Source of the DNA: Devosia sp. 1566
Lineage (GTDB): Bacteria > Pseudomonadota > Alphaproteobacteria > Rhizobiales > Devosiaceae
NCBI RefSeq assembly: GCF_004005995.1
Contig: NZ_CP034767.1
Span: forward strand, 1,860,001-1,924,000
DNA length: 64,000 nucleotides
Reading direction: 5' to 3'
Below are positions 51,952-61,195 of this stretch, in pieces. Both the position numbers and the translations under genes were made by a program. The notes beneath the pieces are model-generated. The model made no database searches and was not told the DNA's origin. It saw nothing but the letters and a program-made list of their open reading frames with translations. How positions within the stretch are numbered: position 1 is the first letter of the stretch; each line of letters starts with the position of its first letter.

Positions 51952-52263
51952 TCAGTCGCGAAAATCTTCCTTGAACCTGTCGATCTGGTGCATGCGCTCA
52001 TGCAGAATCGCGACGATACCGATATCGCCGTCGGACAGTCGGCGCCAATAAACGAAGTGGTGCTCGTACCGGAAGAAGAACCCTTCGACGCCGAACTCTG
52101 CCGGGATGGGCTTTGAGGCGACGCCATGCGCCTCGATCCGTTCGAACGCTTGGAACATGCCGGTAATGTAGCGATCGGCCTGAACCTCGCCCCATCGGTC
52201 GCGCGTATAGCGGTAGATGTCATCGAGGCGGAGTGATGCCGCCTCCTGAACCCGGATCGCCAT
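51952..52263 (-). CDS. parE: ParE/RelE-family toxin
   Basis: 103 residues. ASLRLDDIYRYTRDRWGEVQ, ADRYITGMFQAFERI and FFRYEHHFVYWRRLSDGDIG then AILHERM are the ParE pattern. The ATG lies 4 bases downstream of the antitoxin stop. ParE toxins poison gyrase and are neutralised by the ParD antitoxin, present here directly upstream. Confidence 0.9.
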   Translation of the reverse strand: MAIRVQEAASLRLDDIYRYTRDRWGEVQADRYITGMFQAFERIEAHGVASKPIPAEFGVEGFFFRYEHHFVYWRRLSDGDIGIVAILHERMHQIDRFKEDFRD

Positions 52264-52267
52264 CCGG

Positions 52268-52531
52268 TCAGGCCCGGTTGCGAGCGATGACTTCGGCCGC
52301 TGTCAGCTGCCCGTAGCTGGTCTCGGGCGCGGCGAATGCGCGGGTCAGCTCGGCCTTCAGCCGGTCGAAAGCCTCCTGCTCGGCCCGCTCCTTGTCTCGC
52401 CGGATCAGGTCACGGACATATTCGCTGATGTTCTCGTAGGAGCCGTTCTCGCCGACATTGGCCGCGACGAAATCGCTGAGCGCACCGCTCAGACGTACGG
52501 TCATGGTCGTCGTGGTCGTAGTGCGGGACAT
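52268..52531 (-). CDS. parD: ParD-type ribbon-helix-helix antitoxin
   Basis: 87 residues. After a run of seven Thr with one Met the RHH domain reads MTVRLSGALSDFVAANV and ISEYVRDLIRRDKE; the C-terminal part (FDRLKAELTRAFAAPETSYG) binds toxin. GAGGAGCC precedes the ATG. It represses its own operon and blocks ParE. Confidence 0.9.
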   Translation of the reverse strand: MSRTTTTTTMTVRLSGALSDFVAANVGENGSYENISEYVRDLIRRDKERAEQEAFDRLKAELTRAFAAPETSYGQLTAAEVIARNRA

Positions 52532-52937
52532 GGAAGGCTCCTCATGCTTGGCGTGTATTCAATATAACCAAAAAACACGACACATCAAGGAAGGCGGCGG
52601 CCCAGTTTGGGCTCCGCGCCGTGGCCGGACCCCAGGCCACCTCAAATCTGGATTCGATAGTGAACTAACTTCCACCGTCTGCCGGCCGCGTAGCTACATC
52701 TGTTGTCAGACATGTCTGCTTTTCGGAATTTGCATAAGTCCATTTATCGGCTGGAATGGGGTCGACTGCGGACCATCAGTTTCAGCGATAAGCGAACCAG
52801 CAGGACTATGAGCCTAGCCAGGGAGCTGCCACCTAAGAACAGGCAGGCGAGCTTGCAAAGCCACAGACGTTCAGCCCCAAGTCGAGACGCGGTCGCCTTG
52901 GTTCACCAGAGGCGAACTGCCCGAACGCTCGTGAAGT
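52532..52937. other. Gap with promoter of the parDE pair and a dispersed motif, no gene supported
   Basis: AT-rich sequence at 52555-52590 is the likely parD promoter region. No credible coding frame is found. One copy of the dispersed motif is at 52753. Confidence 0.5.
52753..52775 (+). repeat. Dispersed motif copy 5
   Basis: Reads GGAATGGGGTCGACTGCGGAC, the copy closest to the apparent consensus GAA(T/A)GGGGTCGxxTGCGGAC. Confidence 0.55.
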
Positions 52938-53366
52938 CTAGGGCTGAAGGTCGGTCACTGCGCGATTGGTGCCGTCCATGGCCAGTGGAAAGCTGAGGTG
53001 ATCATGCACGATCTTCCACAATCCTGCTGTTCGCTGCAACACAACGGTTCGTCGGCTCCAGGAATCGACCTCGGTCCCGTCAACCTTCGTTCCCACCATA
53101 CGAGATAGCCCGAAAACAACCGCCAGGTCGCCATCGATCATGACTTTAGGATGGTGCAATCGAACTGACACGCCGTTGCGCCACGTGTCCAACCAGACCA
53201 TCAATTCTCCGACGTTGCGAGCTGCTTCGCCTCGATAGACGAGAGGGGGTGGTAGATCGAAAACTACGACGTCCGCTGACATGGCATCTACATTCCCCTG
53301 CGCATCGCCTTTCTCGGTGGCTTCTTCCTGCGCTCGGATGGTGGCTAAAATTCCGCTCTCGATCAT
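52938..53366 (-). CDS. NTF2-like protein (YybH/DUF4440 type)
   Basis: 142 residues from the ATG at 53366, with GAGGAACG upstream. Helix RAQEEATEKGDAQGNVDAMS, strand blocks VVFDLPPPLVYRG, LHHPKVMIDGDLAVVFGLS, and the C-terminal RTVVLQRTAGLWKIVHDHLS follow the SnoaL/YybH fold; the WKIVHDHLS ending is typical of polyketide-cyclase-like small proteins with a conserved His. Function unknown. Confidence 0.85.
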   Translation of the reverse strand: MIESGILATIRAQEEATEKGDAQGNVDAMSADVVVFDLPPPLVYRGEAARNVGELMVWLDTWRNGVSVRLHHPKVMIDGDLAVVFGLSRMVGTKVDGTEVDSWSRRTVVLQRTAGLWKIVHDHLSFPLAMDGTNRAVTDLQP

Positions 53367-53498
53367 CACCGTTCCTCAAGGTTGCCTGGAATGACGAACG
53401 AGCATCCGTCCAATCGACATCACAGCGGGTCGGTATCTATGAAGCAGCCGGCTAACCCATGACTGCTTTCGGAGACTTGAGAATTTTGAATCATCGAC

Positions 53499-53530
53499 CG
53501 AAACGGGGTCGGCAGCGGCCGGACTTCCGC
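53499..53530 (+). repeat. Dispersed motif copy 6
   Basis: Reads CCGAAACGGGGTCGGCAGC then GGCCGGACTTCCGCC. Shares GGGGTCGGCAGC with copy 2 and CCGAAAYGGGGTCG with copy 3. Lies in the gap between the NTF2-like gene and the GT2 gene. Confidence 0.5.
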
Positions 53531-53660
53531 CGTTACAAGGCCGGCGCGATTGGGGCGGCGGTCGGCGCTTCGTTGATATTTGTGGACGGCTCTGCGGCAC
53601 CGACGTGCCTCATGCGATCACTCGGCCGCCGGGACGCCATCAATGGAAGTTTGCCTACAA

Positions 53661-54809
53661 TCATGAAAGCTTTGATATTCGAGCGTTGTCGATCCGGTCC
53701 AGTGCGGCCAGACGTTTCTTGCGGCCTTTGTCGATCAGCGCGAGAGCAGCTAGCCGAAGCCCTGTTCTATTCCTGACAGCAACCTCATCAATCCGTTCGG
53801 AAGGATCGAGTTCGAAAAACCGCGGCTTTAGGGCTTCAGCCGAAGAAACAGCCGGCATATCGGACCCGGCCCTGCTATCAAGCAGCACATGCAGGTAGCG
53901 CTTTGCCAAATGCGCGAACAAGATTGAGCCCTCCACCGGACTATATCTGAAGACCTGCAAGGCAGCCTGAGCTGCTTCCAAAGCCTGGCCTTTGTTGAAC
54001 AAGATGTTTGCCGCCACCATGTGGGTCGAAAAGCGCGAGCTGTTGCGCACGACCCTAGGTAAGTCGGGATTAGCCGCAAGACGCCGCTCCACTGTTGCGA
54101 CGATTGAGCGAGCCATCCTTGTGCTGTCGCTGGACATATTGCCCGGATAGGAACGGTAACCAACGAGATACGAGGGAACTCCGACGATCCGAAATCGCTC
54201 GGCGAGTTTCAGCTCGATATCCAGGTCTTCGCAGCCTCCTATTCCAGCATCCGCGTAGGACGGATCAAAGCCACCAACACTGAGAACTACCGAACGGCGT
54301 GCCATGAGGCTGCTGCCATTCCCGACGAACTTGCCCACTAGGTGGCGAGCCAGTATTGACCCGCTGCAAACGTCGGGATGAGAGCTGCCAACCACTCTGT
54401 CGTCCCAGTCTATCCTGCGGTGCAGCACGTAGCTGGCAGCATAAATCCGGCCGTTCCCATCAGTCATGGCGCGAACCTGTTCAACCAGCTTTGCGGGATG
54501 CCATAGGTCATCGGCATCAAGGAAAGCAACAAAAGCTCCCCGGGCGGCAGCAACACCAAGATTGCGGGCCCGGGCAACGCCCCCATTGCTGATCGTGATG
54601 ATCCGCAGGCGATCGTCCCGGCGGGTGAACTTCTCGGCTATGCTGAGGGTGTCGTCTGTTGAACCGTCGTTTACGACGATAATCTCGAGATGTTTGTAGG
54701 TCTGCTGTGCTGCAGAGTGAAGCGTACGCTCGATATACTCAGCCGCGTTAAATGCGGGGACGACAACGGAAACCAGCGGATCTGGCCGGGATGGTGAAAG
54801 ATCGTCCAT
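53661..54809 (-). CDS. Glycosyltransferase family 2 protein
   Basis: 382 residues from the ATG at 54809. The GT-A fold shows VSVVVPAFN (13-21), VNDGSTD (46-52), the DxD motif as LDADD (97-101) and CEDLDIELKLAERFR further on. The C-terminal third is helical. It transfers a sugar from a nucleotide donor to a growing glycan or lipid. It is divergent from an ABC exporter and lies next to a GT2-methyltransferase-deacetylase fusion, so it likely adds another sugar to the same glycan. Confidence 0.9.
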   Translation of the reverse strand: MDDLSPSRPDPLVSVVVPAFNAAEYIERTLHSAAQQTYKHLEIIVVNDGSTDDTLSIAEKFTRRDDRLRIITISNGGVARARNLGVAAARGAFVAFLDADDLWHPAKLVEQVRAMTDGNGRIYAASYVLHRRIDWDDRVVGSSHPDVCSGSILARHLVGKFVGNGSSLMARRSVVLSVGGFDPSYADAGIGGCEDLDIELKLAERFRIVGVPSYLVGYRSYPGNMSSDSTRMARSIVATVERRLAANPDLPRVVRNSSRFSTHMVAANILFNKGQALEAAQAALQVFRYSPVEGSILFAHLAKRYLHVLLDSRAGSDMPAVSSAEALKPRFFELDPSERIDEVAVRNRTGLRLAALALIDKGRKKRLAALDRIDNARISKLS

Positions 54810-55105
54810 GGGCCCCTGTCTCGTCGAAGATCTCACGCGGCTCGGAGGTAAACCCTCGCTAAATCAATTTCCATACAGACGCCTACCGCAGAGCTCATGA
54901 TAGGTTTTCCCTGGTAAGGATCAATTAACCAAAAGATTGGGGCTATGGGAGTCGGCGAAAAGGGTTCTGCCCTGCACGGCGCGGGCGCTCCAAAACCGCA
55001 ACAGGCACCCTCGGCACCGTGCCGGTGGGTCGGAGCGTCGGATCCGCGGCACTGTCCGGAAGCCGCCTTTCCACGCGCCAATCGCCTCTCTGCGCGGCAA
55101 GCTCG
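54810..55105. promoter_or_regulatory. Divergent promoter region between GT2 gene and ABC exporter
   Basis: The 296-base interval contains an AT-rich core near 54890-54960 and no conserved frame. It must supply promoters for both directions. Confidence 0.4.
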
Positions 55106-56899
55106 ATGAAAGATGACGTCGCAATCTTGCGAGCGCTCTGGCCGTTACTGGCGACTCAACGGTACGCCCTTGCCATTATCATTGGTCTTGGACTGGCGTC
55201 ATCGCTTCTTGAGGGCGTGGGGATCTATCTATTTCTGCCGATCCTGGAGCTTCTGAGCTCGGAGCAGACATTGCCGGCCGGGTTATCCTTTCTGCACCTC
55301 GCCTTGAACCAGATTCCGGCGAATTGGCGAGTTTCGGTACTCGTCCTGCTGGTTGTAATCAGTATTGGCGCCAAAAATGCGCTTTCCTACTGGAACGGGG
55401 CCTACATCGCCCGGGTGGATGCCGACAACAGTCACCGCCTGCGCTGTGAGCTGTTCACGGCAATGTTGCTGGCCGCACCGGCCTATCTGGAAACACAGCA
55501 GTCCGGACGGCTCGCGAATGCGCTGCTTTCGGAAAGTTGGCGCCTGTCGCGCGCTCTTGGCGCCTTTTACCGGATGATCGTCGACGCCTGTGCAATCCTC
55601 ATTTTCGTCGCTGTGCTCCTAACCCTGTCATGGCGCACAACGCTCTATGTCGCTCCTTTTATCGGCTTGATCGTGTGTGTGATGCATTTGGTGACCCGCC
55701 GCGCCAGGGCGATCGGCGAAGGCGCGGTGGCAACAAACACGGCCTACACCGATCGAGCCTGGGAAACCCTCGGCGGCCTACGAACAATTCAGATCTTTGG
55801 TCGTGAAGCATACGAGGACGAGCGTCACGCTGAGACCTCTTCGGGGGTGCGGCACTACTTTCTCCGCGCGCGGCTGCTTGCCAACGCCGTGCCTTTGCTG
55901 TTCGAGACCCTGGTTGCCACCGCGTTCGGGGTCTGGATCGTCGCGCTTTCGTGGCTGGGCACCGGATTCCCCACCATGGCGGTATTCCTGCTGGTGCTTT
56001 ATCGAATGCAACCGCGGGTTCAGTCCATTGTCGCAGCTCGGGCGGAAATACTCGAATTCGGCAGCGCAGCTCTTGAACTGGACGACGTTAGGAGCGAGTG
56101 CGTGGCGTCAAGACTGCCCGAGGGGGCGCATAGATTTAACTCTCTTGAGCATTCCATAGTCTTTCGCGACGTGAGTGCGGGATATGCGGGCAGGAACTCG
56201 CCGGCTCTATCCGACATCGACTTTACTCTTTTGAAGAACACGACAACCGCCCTGGTCGGTCCTTCGGGGTCCGGCAAGAGCACTCTCGTCAACCTCCTCC
56301 TGCGAAGCATGCTGCCCGACAAAGGCGATGTTCTGATTGATGGCGTGCCGATGCGCCACATCAGGGCGCGGGATTGGCATGCCCGCATCGCGGCCGTAAC
56401 GCAGGACATCTTCCTGTTCGAAGGCAGTATTGCCGACAACATCCGCTACGGGAAACTGGATGCGAGCTTGGACGAAATTGTCGAGGCAGCGCGGCTTGCC
56501 CATGCCGATGAATTCATTGCCAACCTGCCAAAAGGCTACGACACCGAAATCGGGGAGCGCGGCATGCGCCTTTCTGGCGGGCAACGCCAGCGTATCGCCC
56601 TGGCCCGCGCGCTGGTTCGACAGCCCGAGATCCTGGTGATCGACGAGGGGACAAACGCGCTCGACAGCCATTCGGAAAGGCTCATCCAGCATGCTCTGGG
56701 CGAGCTGTCGAGGACGACGACAATCGTCGCTGTGGCCCATCGGCTATCCACGGTGCGCAATGCCGATCAGATTCTCCTCGTCGACAAGGGCCGCATCATC
56801 GAGCGCGGAACCTACAACGAACTGATCGCCTGCGGCGGCATGTTCACCGAAATGGTGCAGCTGCAGGCCCTAGACGCCGACGAAAGGGTAAGGCTTTGA
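55106..56899 (+). CDS. ABC exporter, fused membrane and ATPase domains (MsbA-like)
   Basis: 597 residues from the ATG at 55106; an upstream open frame lacks conserved sequence. About six membrane helices in residues 15-300 (ALAIIIGLGLASSLLEGVGI; VLVLLVVISIGAKNALSYW; MIVDACAILIFVAVLLTLSW) precede the ABC domain: Walker A VGPSGSGKST near 384, D-loop signature LSGGQRQRIA near 488, Walker B ILVIDEGTNALD near 509 and H-loop VAHRLS. This architecture is that of lipid or glycolipid flippases/exporters. The last bases overlap the start of the trifunctional gene (TTGA), so exporter and glycan enzyme are made together. Confidence 0.92.
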   Translation: MKDDVAILRALWPLLATQRYALAIIIGLGLASSLLEGVGIYLFLPILELLSSEQTLPAGLSFLHLALNQIPANWRVSVLVLLVVISIGAKNALSYWNGAYIARVDADNSHRLRCELFTAMLLAAPAYLETQQSGRLANALLSESWRLSRALGAFYRMIVDACAILIFVAVLLTLSWRTTLYVAPFIGLIVCVMHLVTRRARAIGEGAVATNTAYTDRAWETLGGLRTIQIFGREAYEDERHAETSSGVRHYFLRARLLANAVPLLFETLVATAFGVWIVALSWLGTGFPTMAVFLLVLYRMQPRVQSIVAARAEILEFGSAALELDDVRSECVASRLPEGAHRFNSLEHSIVFRDVSAGYAGRNSPALSDIDFTLLKNTTTALVGPSGSGKSTLVNLLLRSMLPDKGDVLIDGVPMRHIRARDWHARIAAVTQDIFLFEGSIADNIRYGKLDASLDEIVEAARLAHADEFIANLPKGYDTEIGERGMRLSGGQRQRIALARALVRQPEILVIDEGTNALDSHSERLIQHALGELSRTTTIVAVAHRLSTVRNADQILLVDKGRIIERGTYNELIACGGMFTEMVQLQALDADERVRL

Positions 56900-59800
56900 A
56901 CGGCGCCCTGACCTTTGTTATCCCGGCATACAATGCTGCCGGAACCATCAGGGATACACTCAAAAGCCTGGTGAGCCAGGGCCGGACCGACTGGAACGCT
57001 TTGGTGGTGGATGATGGCTCCACGGACGCAACATTGGCCATTGTGTCCGAACTTGCCGCCTCGGAACCCAGGATCAAGATTATCCGGAGTCAGCATCTTG
57101 GTGTGTGTGGTGCACGCAATGCCGGCCTTTCCGCCACTTGGACCGAATGGGTCTGCTTTCTTGATGCCGATGATCGCGTCCTTCCTCATTACGTCGAACG
57201 GATGATGGCTGCAGCTCGGAACGGGGCCGACCTCGTGTATTGCGGCTATGACCGCGTCACTACGGCGGGCGAACTCCTGCTGCGCAACCTCGATGCCTCG
57301 TTCGAGAGGCTGGGGTTTGCTTGCGTCGCGCGATACTGCCCGGTTTCTATCCACTGCGTTGCCACCCGCACCCGAGTGCTTTCCGATCTGGGCGGTTTCG
57401 ATCCAGCACTAGAAGTCTGCGAGGACTGGGATCTGTGGCAGCGGGCCGCCCGAACTGGAATTCGCATCCGGATGGTCCCGGAGGCCCTGGCGATCTATGT
57501 CGCCAGTGACCACTCCCTGTCGTTTGACAATGCGCGCATGCTCCGCGACGGCCTCAAGGTACTTCGGCAGGGCCACGCCGCCGACCCGCGCGTGCGTCGG
57601 CCTGCTACAGAGTTCGCCATCGGGCTGGCGCCGGATGGTCTGCCGGCGCAGGCCTTTTACTTCGCATGTTGGTGCGCGGCGGCGGAAGTGGGCGCCGGTA
57701 GAGATGGAACAGCTTTGCTGGCGGAAGTGGCTAGCCAATCCGTGGTCAATCCGGGAATCAACGCTTTGGGGGAGATCATCGCCAATGGAATAATCGTGGG
57801 GTCACGCCAGCCCTCCGCCATGCTCGCTGCTCATTGGGGAACGATAAAGCCGCAGCTGCTTGCCATGGTAGAGCGGCTGTGGCTAAAGCTGAATTGCGCG
57901 GGTTTCGACACGGCAATTCTGTATGCAGTTGAATGCTGCATACTCGGGTTGGGTGGCACCAAAGAGCCGCGACACCTTGACCTGACTTGCCGCCTGGCAA
58001 TGGATTTGAGCGCGCTTAGAACAATCCAAATTCCAAGCGATAGGGACCTGGTGATCGTCGACCTCATGGCAAACTCGCGCCACGTCGGCACCGTGAAGGT
58101 TGGTAGTTTCGGCGGGATCACGGACAAAGTTGTCGCCGAAAGCGCGATTGAAAAGCTTGGCGTTCGGCACTTCATCCGGCACAGCCATGTCTGGGACCAA
58201 CCGAAATTCTGGCTGGGATTCGCAGGTGGATTGCTACGCGAAGCGGCATCGGCCGGCAGCTATGCTTGGCGCACGCGATCCACACGACACCTCGGATTGC
58301 GAGCGAGAGGAGGTGCCGTCCTCAGAAGAGCGGCTTTGGACCTGTACCTGGGCTGCTCACGACCCGTGACACGATCTGTAATGATGAAAGAGGGGGGGAG
58401 CGCAAGCGGAATGGCGCTCGCCCCTCCATCAACGACCGCCGGGGCACCTTTGCGCAAGCCGCCAGCTTCTGCAGTTGACGTCTGGGAGGACGTGTTTTCC
58501 TCCCCCGATCCATGGCAATACGCTTCCGACTACGAGCAGCAAAAGTATCAGTATTCACTTGATCTGCTGCCCGAAGGAACGATCCACCATGCCCTCGAAC
58601 TGGCCTGCGCTGAGGGTCACTTCACCGTCCAACTTGCCTCGAGGGTGACATCTCTAATAGCCGCCGACATCTCGCCCACGGCGATCACGAGGGCCAGGCA
58701 ACGCTGCGAAGGCCTTGAGAATGTCGAGTTCAGAACCCTTGACCTCATCATTGATCCTCTGCCCCATTCCCAGGACGTTATCTTCTGCTCGGAGGTTTTG
58801 TACTATCTGGACGGTGTCGCCGAGATCGCTGCAGTAGCGGGCAAGCTTCGCGATGCCTTGGCACTAGGCGGGCAGCTGATAATGGCCAACCACTTCCTGC
58901 TCAAAGACGACATGACCGCAACCGGCTTCGATTGGGACCAAAATTTTGGTGCCAAGGTGCTGCACCAGCAATTCTTGGCCACCCCAGGACTGCAACTGGC
59001 GCGCTCACTGGTAACCGAACTCTATCGCGTCGATGTTTTCAAGCGCTGCGAGGTCGGCAGTGTTCACCTTGAACCCCAGTTACGTCGAGCGGACCTTGGC
59101 TGCACCCTCGAGACGTCACTGAAACGGAACATTGTTTGGGGCGGCGCCATCCTAAGACGGCGTGAAGTTGAGCACCACCGCACCTGGACTTTGCCGATCC
59201 TCGCTTACCACCGGATCGCCACGGAAGGACCGGAAGAACTCAGGCAATGGCGGGTGGGACCTGGTGAGTTCGAAAAGCAGATGAGGCTCCTGCGCGCGAA
59301 TGGCTATCATGCGATTTCGTCCGAGCACCTAATTGGCTTGCGCCGCTCAGGCAGGTCGCTCAACGGACGGCCAGTCCTTATTACCTTCGATGACGCCTAT
59401 CTCGACACAGCCACGACCGCCTGGCCGATCCTGGAAGGCAACGACTTTACTGCCGAGGTCTTCGTGCCCACAGATCTTGTCGGAAAGGAAGCGGCGTGGG
59501 ATGCCCGCTTCGGCCCTGGCGCCGCGCTGATGGATTGGGACACCATCACTCGCCTCCACGACGAGGGAATGCGTTTTGGCAGCCATCTCGCGAGCCATAC
59601 TTCAGCCCGCCATCTCTCCAGCAAGAACCTGTTGTACGAGGCGGTCAAATCGCGAGAAGTGCTGATGGATCGCCTGCAGGTCGAGATCAACTCTATCGCC
59701 GCACCCTATGGTGCGATCGATGACAGGTTCATACAAATATGCAAGATGGCAGGGTATCAGCTTGGATATTCCTGCGAGAATACCACTGCCAGAATCTCAA

Positions 59801-59922
59801 GGCCCAACTTTATTTTACCCCGCATCGAGGTCGATGGATCTTGGGACCTGGAGCAATTTGCTTCGTTTCTATCACTGGACCCCAACAGGTCGGATGCGAG
59901 TGCAACGGCACTATGCCTCTGA
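56896..59922 (+). CDS. Trifunctional fusion: GT2 glycosyltransferase - NodS-like methyltransferase - NodB-like deacetylase
   Basis: 1008 residues starting at a TTG coupled to the exporter stop. Residues 1-230 form a GT2 domain: FVIPAYNAAGT, VDDGSTD (38-44), LDADD (89-93) and CEDWDLW (175-181). Residues 230-525 are helical with no known family. Residues about 530-750 are a SAM methyltransferase of NodS type: SSPDPWQYASDYEQQKYQYS, then motif I as ALELACAEGHF (near 568-578), and EVLYYLDGVAEI. Residues about 765-990 are a NodB-type polysaccharide deacetylase: ITFDDAY (metal D832/D833), SHLASH (H897, H901) and APYG (936-939). In rhizobia these three activities on separate proteins (NodC, NodS, NodB) make N-methylated, deacetylated chitin oligosaccharides. 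The fusion with an adjacent exporter suggests a secreted N-modified amino-sugar glycan. Confidence 0.88.
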   Translation: MNGALTFVIPAYNAAGTIRDTLKSLVSQGRTDWNALVVDDGSTDATLAIVSELAASEPRIKIIRSQHLGVCGARNAGLSATWTEWVCFLDADDRVLPHYVERMMAAARNGADLVYCGYDRVTTAGELLLRNLDASFERLGFACVARYCPVSIHCVATRTRVLSDLGGFDPALEVCEDWDLWQRAARTGIRIRMVPEALAIYVASDHSLSFDNARMLRDGLKVLRQGHAADPRVRRPATEFAIGLAPDGLPAQAFYFACWCAAAEVGAGRDGTALLAEVASQSVVNPGINALGEIIANGIIVGSRQPSAMLAAHWGTIKPQLLAMVERLWLKLNCAGFDTAILYAVECCILGLGGTKEPRHLDLTCRLAMDLSALRTIQIPSDRDLVIVDLMANSRHVGTVKVGSFGGITDKVVAESAIEKLGVRHFIRHSHVWDQPKFWLGFAGGLLREAASAGSYAWRTRSTRHLGLRARGGAVLRRAALDLYLGCSRPVTRSVMMKEGGSASGMALAPPSTTAGAPLRKPPASAVDVWEDVFSSPDPWQYASDYEQQKYQYSLDLLPEGTIHHALELACAEGHFTVQLASRVTSLIAADISPTAITRARQRCEGLENVEFRTLDLIIDPLPHSQDVIFCSEVLYYLDGVAEIAAVAGKLRDALALGGQLIMANHFLLKDDMTATGFDWDQNFGAKVLHQQFLATPGLQLARSLVTELYRVDVFKRCEVGSVHLEPQLRRADLGCTLETSLKRNIVWGGAILRRREVEHHRTWTLPILAYHRIATEGPEELRQWRVGPGEFEKQMRLLRANGYHAISSEHLIGLRRSGRSLNGRPVLITFDDAYLDTATTAWPILEGNDFTAEVFVPTDLVGKEAAWDARFGPGAALMDWDTITRLHDEGMRFGSHLASHTSARHLSSKNLLYEAVKSREVLMDRLQVEINSIAAPYGAIDDRFIQICKMAGYQLGYSCENTTARISRPNFILPRIEVDGSWDLEQFASFLSLDPNRSDASATALCL

Positions 59923-60209
59923 GCTAAGCGCTGGCCTCGGCTTACTGCAAACCATCAAGCAGGAGTCCGCTCTTGAAGTTGGTGCCTTCAAGCTGGCCGC
60001 TGCTCTGGTGCAAACGCATCTCGCTTTACCGCGCTCATGGTCACTACCCCCCGTAACTCAGAAAGAGCAGTCAGTCGCCTTCCCGAGCCACACCGGCAGT
60101 TGGAGCGCCAAGCATCAGACTGTCGGCTATAGGTACTCGAGTCGCTCAAAGCCGTCATTCTGCAAACGGCCCCAAGTGCCACTCGAAACGGGGCTGCCTG
60201 ACAGACCGT

Positions 60210-60866
60210 CTAGCTTTTGTCCTCCTTTCGCTTGTTGTCAGCTCTAGCCGCGGACTCTGTGAGAGGTTCGAGCCGCATCAAGGCGGCGAACTCCTCATGC
60301 GTTAGAAAACCTAGCGCGACCGCCGTCGCCTCGACTGAGTGTCCGCTCCCCTGGGCCGCCTTCGCAACGGCGACCGCGTTCTCGTAGCCGATACGAGGCA
60401 CTAAGGCTGTTACAGCAACGAGGCTGTTGCTCAAAAGACTCGCAATTCGCGTCTCGTCGGCAACGATCCCTGTCACGCATCGCTGTGTCAGCACCGTCAT
60501 GGCGGCTTCCAGCATACGGATCGACTGGAGGATGTTGAAGATGACAACCGGCTCCATCACGTTGAGCTGAAGCTGCCCTGCTTCAGCGGCGAGGGTCACC
60601 GTCAGGTCGTTTCCGATCACCTGGTAGGCTGTCTGGTTCACGACCTCGGGGATCACTGGATTGACTTTGCCCGGCATGATGGATGATCCGGCCTGCACTG
60701 CCGGCAGGATGATCTCGCCGATCCCGGCCCGCGGTCCGCTGCCGAGCAGCCGCAGGTCGTTGCAGATCTTCGAGAGCTTCACCGCAATGCGCTTCAGCAC
60801 CCCCGAGAAGGTCACGAAAGCACCGAGGTCCGAAGAGGCCTCTACCAAGTCGGTTGCCGGGATCAG
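60210..60866 (-). pseudogene. C-terminal fragment of aspartate ammonia-lyase/fumarase class II
   Basis: The fragment reads YSLIPATDLVEASSDLGAFV from the IS border, through the GSSIMPGKVNPVIPEV signature with the catalytic loop and conserved Ser/Lys, then ALVPRIGYENAVAVAK, to the normal end. About 250 N-terminal residues are missing at the IS border (60867). The sequence EPVVIFNILQSIRML and GIVADETRI fit aspartase better than fumarase. It cannot be active as it lacks the other conserved regions. Confidence 0.85.
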
Positions 60867-60925
60867 TGAATAGCCCCTAGATTTGTAGACGTCTTCTTCC
60901 CTAATTTTGAGGCAAGGAGGCCTGC

Positions 60926-61195
60926 ATGGGCAAAAGCAATTTCACTGACGAGTTCAGGCGCGATGCGGTGCGTCAGATCACCGAGCGGGGCTATCCGGTT
61001 TCGGAGGGTTCGCAGCGCCTAGGGGTGAGTGCCCACTCGCTTTATGAGTGGCGCAAGAAGTATGCCGGGGCGATCGACAAGGGCGATGAACAGTCCGAAG
61101 AGATCCGACGGCTCAAGCGCGAACTGGTGCGGGTCACCGAGGAGCGCGACATCCTAAAAAAAGCGGCCGCGTACTTCGCCAGGGATGCAAAGTGA
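60926..61195 (+). CDS. IS3-family transposase OrfA (HTH protein)
   Basis: 89 residues with HTH SEGSQRLGVSAHSLYEWRKK and the leucine-zipper-like tail RRLKRELVRVTEERDILKKA, the usual OrfA layout. AAGGAGG precedes the ATG. An A-rich heptamer run (CTAAAAAAAGC) at about 61155 resembles the slippery site that produces the OrfAB transposase by frameshifting. The stop overlaps the orfB GTG (GTGA). Confidence 0.92.
   Translation: MGKSNFTDEFRRDAVRQITERGYPVSEGSQRLGVSAHSLYEWRKKYAGAIDKGDEQSEEIRRLKRELVRVTEERDILKKAAAYFARDAK

Noticed and set aside
53661..59922. Canonical nodulation (nod) gene cluster
   Set aside because: No nodA, nodD, nod box or separate nodC/nodIJ is seen; only domain types are shared.
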